Positions 15,510 to 24,146 of a stretch of DNA of 64,000 bases are shown piece after piece. Location of the stretch: NCBI GenBank assembly GCA_020634335.1, contig JACKBY010000006.1, positions 62,001 through 126,000 on the forward strand. The letters are read 5' to 3'. Under the pieces are notes generated by a model, which saw only the letters and a program-made list of their open reading frames with translations, made no database searches and was not told the DNA's origin. Made by a program: the position numbers and the translations under genes. The DNA comes from Promineifilum sp. Its GTDB lineage: Bacteria > Chloroflexota > Anaerolineae > Promineifilales > Promineifilaceae. The stretch's first letter is position 1. Each line of letters begins with the position of its first letter.

Positions 15510-18248
15510 ATGATCGCGCCAGAAGCTGTCCTGGAAGCGGCCGCGCAGATTGCCGGTCACGCCCACCACACTCCCGTCCTATCGTCTACCACCTTAAATC
15601 ACCAGACACAATTCCAGGTGTTTTTCAAATGCGAGAACTTCCAGCGGGTCGGCGCGTTCAAATTTCGCGGCGCCTATAACGCCATCAGCCGGCTGGATGA
15701 GCAAGAGCGAAGGGCGGGAGTCATCACGCATTCGAGCGGCAACCATGCCCAGGGAATTGCGCTGGCCGCCCGGTTGCTGGATGTGAAAGCGACGGTCGTG
15801 ATGCCCGAAGACGCCCCACCCAACAAGCGCCAGGCGACGGCAGCCTACGGGGCCACAATCGTCCCCTGTGATGCCTTGGTACGGGAAGAGGTGACCGCCA
15901 GGCTGATTGAAGAAAACGGCTACACGCTTATCCATCCCTTCGACAATCCTCACATCATCGCCGGGCAGGGAACGGCCGCCCTGGAACTGTTTGATGAGGT
16001 GGGGCCGCTGGATTATCTGTTTGTCCCGGTTGGCGGCGGAGGCCTGATCAGCGGCAGTGCTTTGGCGGCCCAGTTGCGCGCGCGCCGGTGCCGGGTCGTC
16101 GGCGTGGAACCGGCGGCCGGAGATGACGCCGGCCGTTCCTGGCGTTCTGGGGAAATCATCAGGCTCGATACCGTGCCCGACACCATCGCTGATGGTTTAC
16201 GCACACGGGCCATCGGCCATTTGAACATCGAAATCATGCGACGTTACGTCAGCGACATGACCAGCGTCAGCGAGGCGGAGATTATGGCCGCCACGGAGTA
16301 CATCTGGTCGCGCCTGAAAATCATCGTCGAGCCGAGCGCGGCGGTCGCCCTGGCACCCATCCTGTCCGGCCACTATGAGATGCCCCCAGGCTCGCGAATA
16401 GGTGTTTTGCTAAGCGGGGGCAACGTGAGCCTTTCGGCCACGCAGGCGTTGGCGCGGCCCGCCGTTCAGGCTTCTGCCGGTCTCAATGTCCCCCCGGCCA
16501 AGGTAGCCGTGGCCGGAGATGCGCGCGAGCGCAAACCGTCCCGCCTTCTGGTTTGTGCTCCAATTGAGCAGCAAGCCTTGAATACCCTGCAGGAAGTCGG
16601 GGAGGTCGATATCATCTATGATGCCGACGAGGAAACACTCATTTCGCGGATTGGTGACTATCACGCTCTGATCGCCAGTCCCAATCAGCGGATCAATTCC
16701 CACGTCATCAAGTACGGCTACAATCTCAAAGCCATCGGCTCGCTTGACGGAAATCTGGACAAGATTGATGTCAGCGCGGCCCGTGCTCTGGGCATTCAAA
16801 TCTGCTACGCTCCTGACAGTCGCGCCGTCACCATCGCCGAGCATACCGTGGGCCGCCTCTTGGCCCTGGCCAACCGCTTCTCGGATGGAAGATTGGCGGG
16901 CAAAACGTTGGGGCTCATCGGGTTCGGCCTGGTGGGCCGCCAAGTGGCCCAGCGCGCGGCCGCGTTCGACATGCGTATCCTGGTCAACCAGCCCCGGTTG
17001 ACGCCCGAATTGGTGCTGGATTCCGGCGTAGAGAGCGCTGACCTGGTATATCTTCTCCAGCATTCTGATTTCATCAGCCTCCACGTGCCTTTCAGCGAGG
17101 AAACCGAAGCGATCATCGGCCCCGAGGAGCTAAGCTTGATGAAACCCGGCGCCTTGCTGGTCAACACGGGTCACACAGATCTGGTGGATGAGAAGCAACT
17201 ACTGGCCGCACTTGATGCCGGCTTGCTGGCCGGCGCCGCCTTGTCATCGTTACCACCGGTTGTTGTGCACCCCACCGAGTACGCCCTGGCCCTTCGAAAC
17301 CATGAGCATGTGATTATCTCCCCACACATTTCATCGATACTCAGCCATCAAATGCGTGATCATTCTCTGGATGTGGCCCGCCAGATCGTGAGCGCGGTTT
17401 CCCGGCGTCGCGCGAGCGAAACGCTTGATCTAGAGATTGTGCCGGTCGAGCGAATCGTGCCGCATGAGGCCATCGACATGAAGCGAGTAGCCCGGCTGGT
17501 TGAACGGCTTGAGGATGATGGCAAGCTTGTCAACCCGCCCGTTACGACCTTCTGGAAAGACCGCTACATTATTCTGGATGGGGCCACGCGTTATAGTGCC
17601 CTATGCCAACTCGATTATCGCCACGCCATAGTCCAGGTAGTGGACAAGGACAGGACCGGCTTCCAGCTGCATACGTGGTACCATGCCATTTCGGCCGAGG
17701 AGCCCCAAAACGCGATGAGCTTCAACGAGTTGGCAGCGGAACTAGAAAAAATCAAAGGGCTGCGCTTGCGGTCTATCAATGCGGATGAATCGCAGGGCAT
17801 CTTCTCGCGCCCGGAGGTTATTTGCTACTTCATCGACCGCGAGGGCGGCATGACGCTGGCAGAAGTCGAACCCGGCATCTCCAAGCTGGCCGTGATGAAC
17901 AGCATTGTTGATGCATATAATGCCTGGGGAGCGGTGGAACGCACTCTGTTGACCGATGTCGAGCGATTGATAGCCCAATTTCCGCAGTTGGTGGGGGTGG
18001 CGGTCTATCCGCAGTTTCAACCGGAAGAGGTGTTCGACGCGGCCGCCGAGGGGATTCTCCTCCCTGCCGGGCTGACACGATTTGTCATACCGGGGCGCAT
18101 TCTGCGCTTGAATGCCGATCTCGCCCGTCTCAAGCGCGATGAACCACTGGCCGAAAAAAGAGCCTGGTTTAACGACTTTTTGGCCGGAAAACTATCGCGC
18201 AGTCGACTCCGTGTCTATCAGGAACCTGTCGTACTTCTCGATGAATGA
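15510..18248 (+). CDS. Three-domain fusion: PLP dehydratase-like, 2-hydroxyacid dehydrogenase-like, SbnI/SerK-like serine kinase
   Basis: A continuous 912-residue frame with AGGAG 5 bases before the ATG. Domain 1 (about 1-325) is a fold-type II PLP enzyme like threonine/serine dehydratase or serine racemase: PLP lysine K51 in GAFKFRGA, SSGNHAQG near 75-82, and the phosphate loop PVGGGGL near 172-178. Domain 2 (about 345-635) is a D-2-hydroxyacid dehydrogenase/SerA fold with an intact NAD motif (GLIGFGLVG, 468-476), but the catalytic Arg position is H555 (NTGHTDL) and the usual Glu is missing; the active-site His remains (H606 in SPHIS). It may bind NAD without turnover. Domain 3 (about 644-912) matches the ParB/sulfiredoxin-fold free serine kinases SbnI and SerK: PHEAID with E653, and LDGATR at 689-694. 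The three activities converge on serine and phosphoserine. Function of the whole is inference. Confidence 0.85.
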   Translation: MIAPEAVLEAAAQIAGHAHHTPVLSSTTLNHQTQFQVFFKCENFQRVGAFKFRGAYNAISRLDEQERRAGVITHSSGNHAQGIALAARLLDVKATVVMPEDAPPNKRQATAAYGATIVPCDALVREEVTARLIEENGYTLIHPFDNPHIIAGQGTAALELFDEVGPLDYLFVPVGGGGLISGSALAAQLRARRCRVVGVEPAAGDDAGRSWRSGEIIRLDTVPDTIADGLRTRAIGHLNIEIMRRYVSDMTSVSEAEIMAATEYIWSRLKIIVEPSAAVALAPILSGHYEMPPGSRIGVLLSGGNVSLSATQALARPAVQASAGLNVPPAKVAVAGDARERKPSRLLVCAPIEQQALNTLQEVGEVDIIYDADEETLISRIGDYHALIASPNQRINSHVIKYGYNLKAIGSLDGNLDKIDVSAARALGIQICYAPDSRAVTIAEHTVGRLLALANRFSDGRLAGKTLGLIGFGLVGRQVAQRAAAFDMRILVNQPRLTPELVLDSGVESADLVYLLQHSDFISLHVPFSEETEAIIGPEELSLMKPGALLVNTGHTDLVDEKQLLAALDAGLLAGAALSSLPPVVVHPTEYALALRNHEHVIISPHISSILSHQMRDHSLDVARQIVSAVSRRRASETLDLEIVPVERIVPHEAIDMKRVARLVERLEDDGKLVNPPVTTFWKDRYIILDGATRYSALCQLDYRHAIVQVVDKDRTGFQLHTWYHAISAEEPQNAMSFNELAAELEKIKGLRLRSINADESQGIFSRPEVICYFIDREGGMTLAEVEPGISKLAVMNSIVDAYNAWGAVERTLLTDVERLIAQFPQLVGVAVYPQFQPEEVFDAAAEGILLPAGLTRFVIPGRILRLNADLARLKRDEPLAEKRAWFNDFLAGKLSRSRLRVYQEPVVLLDE

Positions 18249-18852
18249 GTCAATAAAGGCAATTATTTTTGACATCGGCGGGGTGCTGATACGCACGGAA
18301 GATTATTCCGGCCGCTCGAATTGGGAGCGTCGTCTGGGCCTAAATCCCGGCGGCGCTGAGGCCATAGTTCTCAACAGCGATATGGGCCATCGTGCCCAGC
18401 GAGGAGAGATTACCTACGCAGCGCTTTGGAATTGGGTGGGCCAGTTCCTGGAACTTGGCGAGGAGTTACCCACCTTCCGGCAAGACTTTTGGCGTGGCGA
18501 TTTTGTTGACCAAGCGCTGGTAGCTCTCATCCGAAAACTTCGTCCATCCTACAAACTGGCCGTTATCAGCAACGCCACCGATGCCCTGCTCGAAACACTG
18601 GCAGAGTACGATCTGCTGGATGAGTTTGATTTGGTCGTCGGCTCAGCCTTTGAGCGAGTGATGAAGCCCAATCCACTCATCTACACCAGGACTTTGGAGC
18701 GGTTGGGATGCCTGGCCGAGGAAACCGTCTTCATCGACGATGCCCCGGCCAATGTGGCCGGGGCGCGGGCGCTCGGAATGAACGCGATTCTGTTTGAGCC
18801 GACAGTTGACCTGGCGGCCGAATTGGCCACCTTTGGCGTAAATGTAGCTTAG
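18241..18852 (+). CDS. HAD-superfamily hydrolase
   Basis: About 203 residues from MNESIKAIIFDIGGVLI at 18241, overlapping the fusion gene by 8 bases. HAD motifs: I, FDIGGVL (nucleophile Asp; the usual second Asp is replaced by Gly, so GGVL type); II, VISNAT; III, Lys in RVMKPNPLIY; IV, FIDDAPANVAGA. This is the YihX/epoxide-hydrolase N-terminal-like subgroup of sugar-phosphate or nucleotide phosphatases. Overlap with the serine-node fusion raises the possibility of a phosphoserine-type phosphatase, but the motif I second residue argues for caution. Confidence 0.88.
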   Translation: MNESIKAIIFDIGGVLIRTEDYSGRSNWERRLGLNPGGAEAIVLNSDMGHRAQRGEITYAALWNWVGQFLELGEELPTFRQDFWRGDFVDQALVALIRKLRPSYKLAVISNATDALLETLAEYDLLDEFDLVVGSAFERVMKPNPLIYTRTLERLGCLAEETVFIDDAPANVAGARALGMNAILFEPTVDLAAELATFGVNVA

Positions 18853-18875
18853 TCAATCTGCCGCAGATAACAATA

Positions 18876-20363
18876 TTACTTCAATTCCGGCCAGGCTTTC
18901 ACTGATTTTTCCAGCACTACCTGATCACCATCGAGGAAGCGCAAATTTCCACCGGTCAGCGTGCCGGCCTCAGCCGGGATGAATGCCCCCAACATCGTAA
19001 CGGTAGTGCCCATTTCTTCGGCAACGTATAGCTCAGCCGGGTAGGACGCCAGTATCGCGCCTTTGTCGTTGAGAACCTGCACGCGATACCGGCCTGCGGC
19101 TGCCTGCCCGAAGTTCTCGGATTTGGCGAGCAAGTCGTCCGCTTGGGGGCCGTCGACCAGGGTGGTGATATAGGTCCCCTGTCCTCGATGGCCTGATTTA
19201 CCGCCTCGCAGATATTGGTCCTGGAACAGTCCTTCATAAGTGTAGTCTGATACCCACTCCGGGCCACAGTAGCTCATCATGTCGTGGGTCAGGATTGGAT
19301 CCAGCAAGGTCTCATCCGAGGTGTCCACCCCAAACACGCCAATCGAAGCGTTGGGGTAGGGAAAGTGAGGGTCGACGCCGGAAGGATTGCCGCACGGCGC
19401 GTGACGGCGGCCCAAATTGTGCCCAATCTCATGCGCGGCTGCCGGGCCAGTATCCGGGCCAGTATCAAGACCCACCGATACGCGTTGACCGATCCACCCC
19501 AAGCCGCTCACACCGCCGTTGAACCAACCGCTGCTGTCGGCCGCCCGATTGGGTACCAGACCAAAATAGATTTGGGATGAATCGGGGCCGGCTTCGTTCC
19601 CCCAGAGGGTGGTGATTTCGCCTAACAACCGACCCCAATCATCACCTTGTCGCAAATTCCCGGTAAACTGAAGGGGAGCGTGTATGGTGACCTTGACGGC
19701 ATTCACGGGAAAAGCAGAGAGCAACCAGCCACTGATCGGATCGTGAGCGGCTTCCGCATAAGTCTTCCCCGTTACGGTGTCATTATAGGTAATCGGAATG
19801 ATGACGATTTCCAAAGGCGCGACATCTTGGAACTGGAAGGTGGCGCGGATTGAGTTATTGGCCTCACTAAATTCCGGAATAACATCCGCTCCGTCGATCG
19901 TGGCCGTCAACTCAAGGCTCCCCGAGAGCCACTCTACCGGCAAATCCACATTGATCGTTGAGGCCATATCCTCAGATGTGGGATGTGACGAAATTACATG
20001 CGAGTCAGACGTTAGCGAGCCTATCGGCGTGCCGTTGCGGCGGGCGTCAATTCGAATACGAGATGCGGGCGCGGGGCCAATCGAGTCAGATACTTGTGCA
20101 TAAACTCTTAGAATGGCCGGCTTGTGGGCGATGAGAGTAACGTCATTGGATTGACTTTGGACCGATTGAAACAGGCCGAGATGGATGACCTGTAGATCAT
20201 TCATGGGTGGCGATGAACGAATGGGGATGATCGGGAGAAATACCTCATTTGCCTGATTTCGTTCGGGGGCAGCCGCTACGATTCGTTGGTGAAACAATCC
20301 AATCCACGTGCTTCCCAGCACCAGTAAGATACCGGCTATTAACCTTAGTTCATGCTTCCGCAT
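18876..20363 (-). CDS. Secreted metzincin-like zinc metalloprotease with CARDB-like domain
   Basis: About 495 residues from MRKHELRLIAG at 20363 (GGAG 6 bases upstream); an in-frame start at 20429 adds a non-signal leader. A signal peptide/anchor (about 7-28) is followed by an Ig-like CARDB domain (about 55-170; PAILRVYAQVSD, FSEANNSIRATF). The protease domain carries AAHEIGHNLGRRHAPCG, the HExxHxxGxxH zinc site of metzincins, near residues 308-320, with a downstream Met in HDMMSYCG serving as the Met-turn. A beta-rich C-terminal domain follows. It should act outside the cell. It is convergent with the HAD gene and about 230 bases from topA. Confidence 0.88.
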   Translation of the reverse strand: MRKHELRLIAGILLVLGSTWIGLFHQRIVAAAPERNQANEVFLPIIPIRSSPPMNDLQVIHLGLFQSVQSQSNDVTLIAHKPAILRVYAQVSDSIGPAPASRIRIDARRNGTPIGSLTSDSHVISSHPTSEDMASTINVDLPVEWLSGSLELTATIDGADVIPEFSEANNSIRATFQFQDVAPLEIVIIPITYNDTVTGKTYAEAAHDPISGWLLSAFPVNAVKVTIHAPLQFTGNLRQGDDWGRLLGEITTLWGNEAGPDSSQIYFGLVPNRAADSSGWFNGGVSGLGWIGQRVSVGLDTGPDTGPAAAHEIGHNLGRRHAPCGNPSGVDPHFPYPNASIGVFGVDTSDETLLDPILTHDMMSYCGPEWVSDYTYEGLFQDQYLRGGKSGHRGQGTYITTLVDGPQADDLLAKSENFGQAAAGRYRVQVLNDKGAILASYPAELYVAEEMGTTVTMLGAFIPAEAGTLTGGNLRFLDGDQVVLEKSVKAWPELK

Positions 20364-20510
20364 AGATTTCTCCGTGTTGTGTGTCGGTACGCCAGCCGAT
20401 AGTCGACACGGGAATCGCTTTGCTCCCAAACCCCTTGACCTGCAGGCGACAAAGAAGCGGCAATGCTGTGGCTCAAGCGTACGTTGCTCATCATAGAGAC
20501 CATAAATTAA

Positions 20511-20543
20511 AATCCGCGTTACAGAAAATCTGTAACGCGGATT
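20511..20543 (-). terminator. Terminator of the topA transcript
   Basis: A perfect 15-bp inverted repeat (20511-20525 with 20529-20543) with a 3-base loop; on the minus strand it is followed by a T-rich run (TTAATTTA). It lies about 50 bases after the topA stop. Confidence 0.85.
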
Positions 20544-20591
20544 ACACTTGAGGTGTGTTATGGAGATGAGCGGGGGATTAGCCGGTGAAAT

Positions 20592-23024
20592 TTACTTAAT
20601 GGGCTGTCCTTGCTGAAGGGTGGGGTCTAAATGCACGACGTGTTCACACACAGTACATTTGGCCGTTTCTTTGTTTTCTTGGACCATTACGCCGCCGCAA
20701 ACAGGACAAGGCTGCGGCAGAGGTCTCTTCCAATTCGTCCAGTCACAATCCGGATAATTGCTGCATCCGTAGAAAAGGCGGCCACGCTTCGACCGTTTTT
20801 CGATCAGATCACCGCCACACTTCGGGCAGGTCACGCCTACTTTCACCAAGATTTGCTCAGTGTAGCGGCAGTGGGGATAGTGGCTGCAACCGATGAACCG
20901 CCCATACCGGCCTTCGCGGTAGACCAGCGGGTGCCCGCTTTGCGGGCAATCACGGCCGACTAATTCCGGCTCTTTCCGGATATCCAGTTTAGGAAGCGCC
21001 TCATCCGCCTTGGCTAAATTCGTCGCAAACTGCTGATAGAATTCGTCAATGACAGGAACCCAGGGCTTACCATCAGCGATGCCGTCCAGTTCATCCTCCA
21101 TGCGCGCCGTGAAGTCTACAGACACGACGTCAGGAAAGTATTGCACCAGCATGTCGTTGACGATAGCCCCAATTTCCGTCGGGTGCAGGCGTTTCTGCTC
21201 TTGCTCGACGTACCCCCGATTCTGAATGGTAGAAATGATCGAGGCATACGTTGAGGGTCGGCCAATCTCATGTTCCTCCAATGCTTTCACCAACGAGGCT
21301 TCGGAAAAGCGCGGCGGCGGTTGGGTGAAATGTTGCTCCGGCAACAACTCCAGTAAATCGATCGGCTCGCCGGCTTGTAAATCGGAGGGGATTTGGGGCA
21401 AGTCGGTATTCTCTTCGTCTTCCTCATCCGGGTCCTCGGTGCCATACACGGCCAGAAACCCCCGAAAGGTCAACGTCGAGCCAGAAGCCCTGAACAAATA
21501 GGGGCGCTCCTCGGCCGGTGTGGTCTCCGGGCCCGCCCAAATTTCGGCCGACACGGTATCGTAGAGCGCCGGCGCCATTTGACTGGCGACAAACCGCTCC
21601 CAAATCAGCTTATACAGCCGATATTGATCCTTGGACAGATGAGGCTTCATTGCCGCGGGGGTTCGCTCGACCGACGTGGGTCGAACGGCCTCGTGTGCTT
21701 CCTGGGCTGTCTTGGATCGTGTCTTGTATATCGGTGGCTTTTCGGGCAAGTAGTCGGGGCCATAGGCCGACTTAACGAACTCTCGCGCTTGGTCCTGAGC
21801 GACGCCCGCTACGGTAACGCTATCCGTTCGCATGTAAGTGATAAGACCGGTATCGCCCTCGCCGGTATCAATACCCTCATACAGCTCCTGAGCAATGCGC
21901 ATCGTCCGGTTTGTGCCGAGGCCAAGGCGGCGTGACGCTTCCTGTTGCAACGTGCTGGTTGTAAATGGGGCCGAGGGTCGTCTTGTCCGAGTGCCAATGT
22001 TGACATTGCCCACCTCCCAGCTCGCCTGCTTCAGGGCTTCCAGATGGGGTTCCACGGCCTTTTCGCTATCCAGCACGGGGTCTTCGCCGTTAATGCGATG
22101 TAATCGGCCGAGGAAGAAGGGGCGACGGCTGCCGTTTCCGCGAGGATCGATGCGGAATTTCGGCTGGCTCAACTCGGCGTCTATCGTCCAGTACTCGACG
22201 GATGTAAACGCATCGATCTCGCGCTCGCGCTCGACCACCATGCGAACAGCGACCGATTGCACCCGACCAGCCGACAAGCGGCCGTGAATCTTGCGCCACA
22301 GCAAGGGGCTAAGCTGATAGCCCACCAACCGGTCCAGAACGCGCCGTGCTTGCTGCGCTTCGACGCGATCCATATCAATGGCGCGAGGCTGCTCGAACGC
22401 CGCCCGAATGGCCGGCGGCGTGATTTCCTGGAAGACGACGCGCTTGACGCGCGCCGGATCCATTTCGGCCGCTTCCATCACGTGCCAGGCTATCGCCTCC
22501 CCTTCGCGGTCGGGGTCCGTCGCCAGGTAGATTTCGCTCGATTGGGCCGCGGCCTTTTTCAGTTCTTTGACCAACGCCCGCTTTTCGTTGGGCACGCGGT
22601 ATTCCGGTGCAAAGTCGTTCTCGACATCGACGCTCAGGCGCGATTTCAGCAAATCGCGAATGTGCCCCGAACTGGATTTAACGATGTAACCACGCCCCAG
22701 ATAGCGGCCGATGGTCTTGGCTTTGGTCGGCGACTCGACGATAACCAGCTTTTCTCCCTTGCGAGCGACGCTGCTCTTTGGGCTCTTGGTTGACTTTTTT
22801 CCTTTAGACTTCGAATCGCTAGGCGGCCGCTTGGCGGTCACCAGCGGCTTCGGCAAATCTTCGTGGGCCGCGGTCCGACCTTGCTTATAGATGGTCCCAC
22901 CGCAAACAGGGCACTTGCCGCGTGTACCCGGCGATCCGTTGGCCGCCCACTCCGCAGTGGCCTCCAGCATCGGTCTCTTTTCTTTGCATTTCAGGCAATA
23001 GCCAATTAACTCTTCACTACTCAT
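20592..23024 (-). CDS. topA: DNA topoisomerase I (type IA) with an extra N-terminal zinc ribbon
   Basis: Relaxes negative supercoils by single-strand passage. The 810-residue protein starts with an unusual zinc-ribbon module (about 8-45; YCLKCKEKRP and GKCPVCGGTIY), then a basic linker, the Toprim domain from about 90 (KLVIVESPTKAKTIGRYLG, TDPDREGEAIAWH), and the catalytic Tyr near residue 396 in ITYMRTDSV. The C-terminus carries three zinc-binding repeats, each with the C-x(n)-C-S-x-Y-P-x-C pattern or a related one (GCSHYPHC, GCSNYPDC, CPVCGG). An extra N-terminal ribbon is not part of the E. coli enzyme and looks lineage-specific. Followed by a strong terminator; manC starts 17 bases upstream. 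Confidence 0.97.
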   Translation of the reverse strand: MSSEELIGYCLKCKEKRPMLEATAEWAANGSPGTRGKCPVCGGTIYKQGRTAAHEDLPKPLVTAKRPPSDSKSKGKKSTKSPKSSVARKGEKLVIVESPTKAKTIGRYLGRGYIVKSSSGHIRDLLKSRLSVDVENDFAPEYRVPNEKRALVKELKKAAAQSSEIYLATDPDREGEAIAWHVMEAAEMDPARVKRVVFQEITPPAIRAAFEQPRAIDMDRVEAQQARRVLDRLVGYQLSPLLWRKIHGRLSAGRVQSVAVRMVVEREREIDAFTSVEYWTIDAELSQPKFRIDPRGNGSRRPFFLGRLHRINGEDPVLDSEKAVEPHLEALKQASWEVGNVNIGTRTRRPSAPFTTSTLQQEASRRLGLGTNRTMRIAQELYEGIDTGEGDTGLITYMRTDSVTVAGVAQDQAREFVKSAYGPDYLPEKPPIYKTRSKTAQEAHEAVRPTSVERTPAAMKPHLSKDQYRLYKLIWERFVASQMAPALYDTVSAEIWAGPETTPAEERPYLFRASGSTLTFRGFLAVYGTEDPDEEDEENTDLPQIPSDLQAGEPIDLLELLPEQHFTQPPPRFSEASLVKALEEHEIGRPSTYASIISTIQNRGYVEQEQKRLHPTEIGAIVNDMLVQYFPDVVSVDFTARMEDELDGIADGKPWVPVIDEFYQQFATNLAKADEALPKLDIRKEPELVGRDCPQSGHPLVYREGRYGRFIGCSHYPHCRYTEQILVKVGVTCPKCGGDLIEKRSKRGRLFYGCSNYPDCDWTNWKRPLPQPCPVCGGVMVQENKETAKCTVCEHVVHLDPTLQQGQPIK

Positions 23025-23041
23025 TCAATTATTTTTCCAAC

Positions 23042-24127
23042 TCAGCTATAGGATTCTAAATCGGTGTCCTGTAGCGCATTGATCACGGACTTGACCAAAG
23101 GAATTCGATCCTTGTGGACAACCAGTATGGCGTCGTCGGTATTGACCACGATCATTCCTTCTAATCCGACGGCGACCAACAATTTACCTGATTCGTAATT
23201 ATAGATAAGACAATCCCGCGATTCGGAGTCAATCACTAATCCTTTTGTAACATTGGCGTCAGGGAGCGGGTTAATAACCTCTTTCAGGGCGTACAAGGTC
23301 CCCGGATCGCTCCAACCCATGGAACTATGCAGGACCAGTGCCTCTCCGGCGTCAAGATGGGTCAGGATAGCATCATCGAAGCTGATGGCCGGCAATCCGG
23401 GATAAAGCCGAGCCAGCACGTCTGCATAATCGTCCGTGTTAATACTCGACTCGATTATCTCGATGTGCCGCCATAATTCCGGCGAAAACTGACGGTAAAG
23501 GCGCTGAATGTAGGCCGGCGTCGTTACAAAAAAGCCCGTGTTCCAGACGTGTGTCCCTTGCTCAAAAATTTCGCGACAGCGTTCCAACGGTGGCCGGTAA
23601 GTCAGCGATTCAAACCCATAGTAAGGTATATCACCCAGTTCGCCAACCTGGCTACCCAACCCAATCCACCCCAGGTTTTCGTTGGCGAAGCGCGGCGTCT
23701 CGCCAATGAATACGATCTCAGCCTTGTCATCGTTAATCAATTGCTCGGCCGTTGACAACAATTGGCCGAAAGCGGGAACATTTTCGATGTAATTATCCGA
23801 CCACAAGATGGCGACTGCGGCGTCCCTGCTTTCCTTGGCCATGTGGGCCATTGCCAAACCAACTGCCGCCCCCAGGTCGCGCCGCGCCGGCTCGAAGATA
23901 ATGTTACCCTCCGGCAAATCCGGCAGCTGTCGACGAATGATCTCCGCGTAGCGCTCATTGGTGGCTACGTAGACGTTTTCAATGCCATAGCGAGGTGCCA
24001 CGCGCTCGACGGCCAGCTGGAGCGTCGAAGCCTCACCGACGATAGGCTCGAACTGCTTGGGCGAGCTTTGCCGGCTAATCGGCCAAAGCCGCCGTCCTGT
24101 TCCCCCCGCAAATATAACAATGCGCAT
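23042..24127 (-). CDS. manC: Mannose-1-phosphate guanylyltransferase
   Basis: Makes GDP-mannose from mannose-1-phosphate and GTP, supplying mannosylated glycans. About 361 residues from MRIVIFAGGTGRRLWP at 24127; an upstream in-frame start at 24199 runs into dprA. The nucleotidyltransferase signature G-G-T-G-x-R-L-W-P-x-S-R-x-x-x-P-K-Q-F is complete at the N-terminus, followed by FEPARRDLGAAVGLA (guanylyltransferase type), WNTGFF and GWSDPGTLYAL. It lacks the phosphomannose isomerase domain of bifunctional ManC, which is usual in this length class. It could supply the two GT4 glycosyltransferases near the left end. Confidence 0.93.
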   Translation of the reverse strand: MRIVIFAGGTGRRLWPISRQSSPKQFEPIVGEASTLQLAVERVAPRYGIENVYVATNERYAEIIRRQLPDLPEGNIIFEPARRDLGAAVGLAMAHMAKESRDAAVAILWSDNYIENVPAFGQLLSTAEQLINDDKAEIVFIGETPRFANENLGWIGLGSQVGELGDIPYYGFESLTYRPPLERCREIFEQGTHVWNTGFFVTTPAYIQRLYRQFSPELWRHIEIIESSINTDDYADVLARLYPGLPAISFDDAILTHLDAGEALVLHSSMGWSDPGTLYALKEVINPLPDANVTKGLVIDSESRDCLIYNYESGKLLVAVGLEGMIVVNTDDAILVVHKDRIPLVKSVINALQDTDLESYS

Positions 24128-24146
24128 GATCGTCACTTCCTTCGCC

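Noticed and set aside
15510..18248. Frameshift or chimera joining three separate genes
   Set aside because: The frame is uninterrupted over 2.7 kb, with conserved motifs in all three parts and sensible linkers; left only as a check by read mapping.
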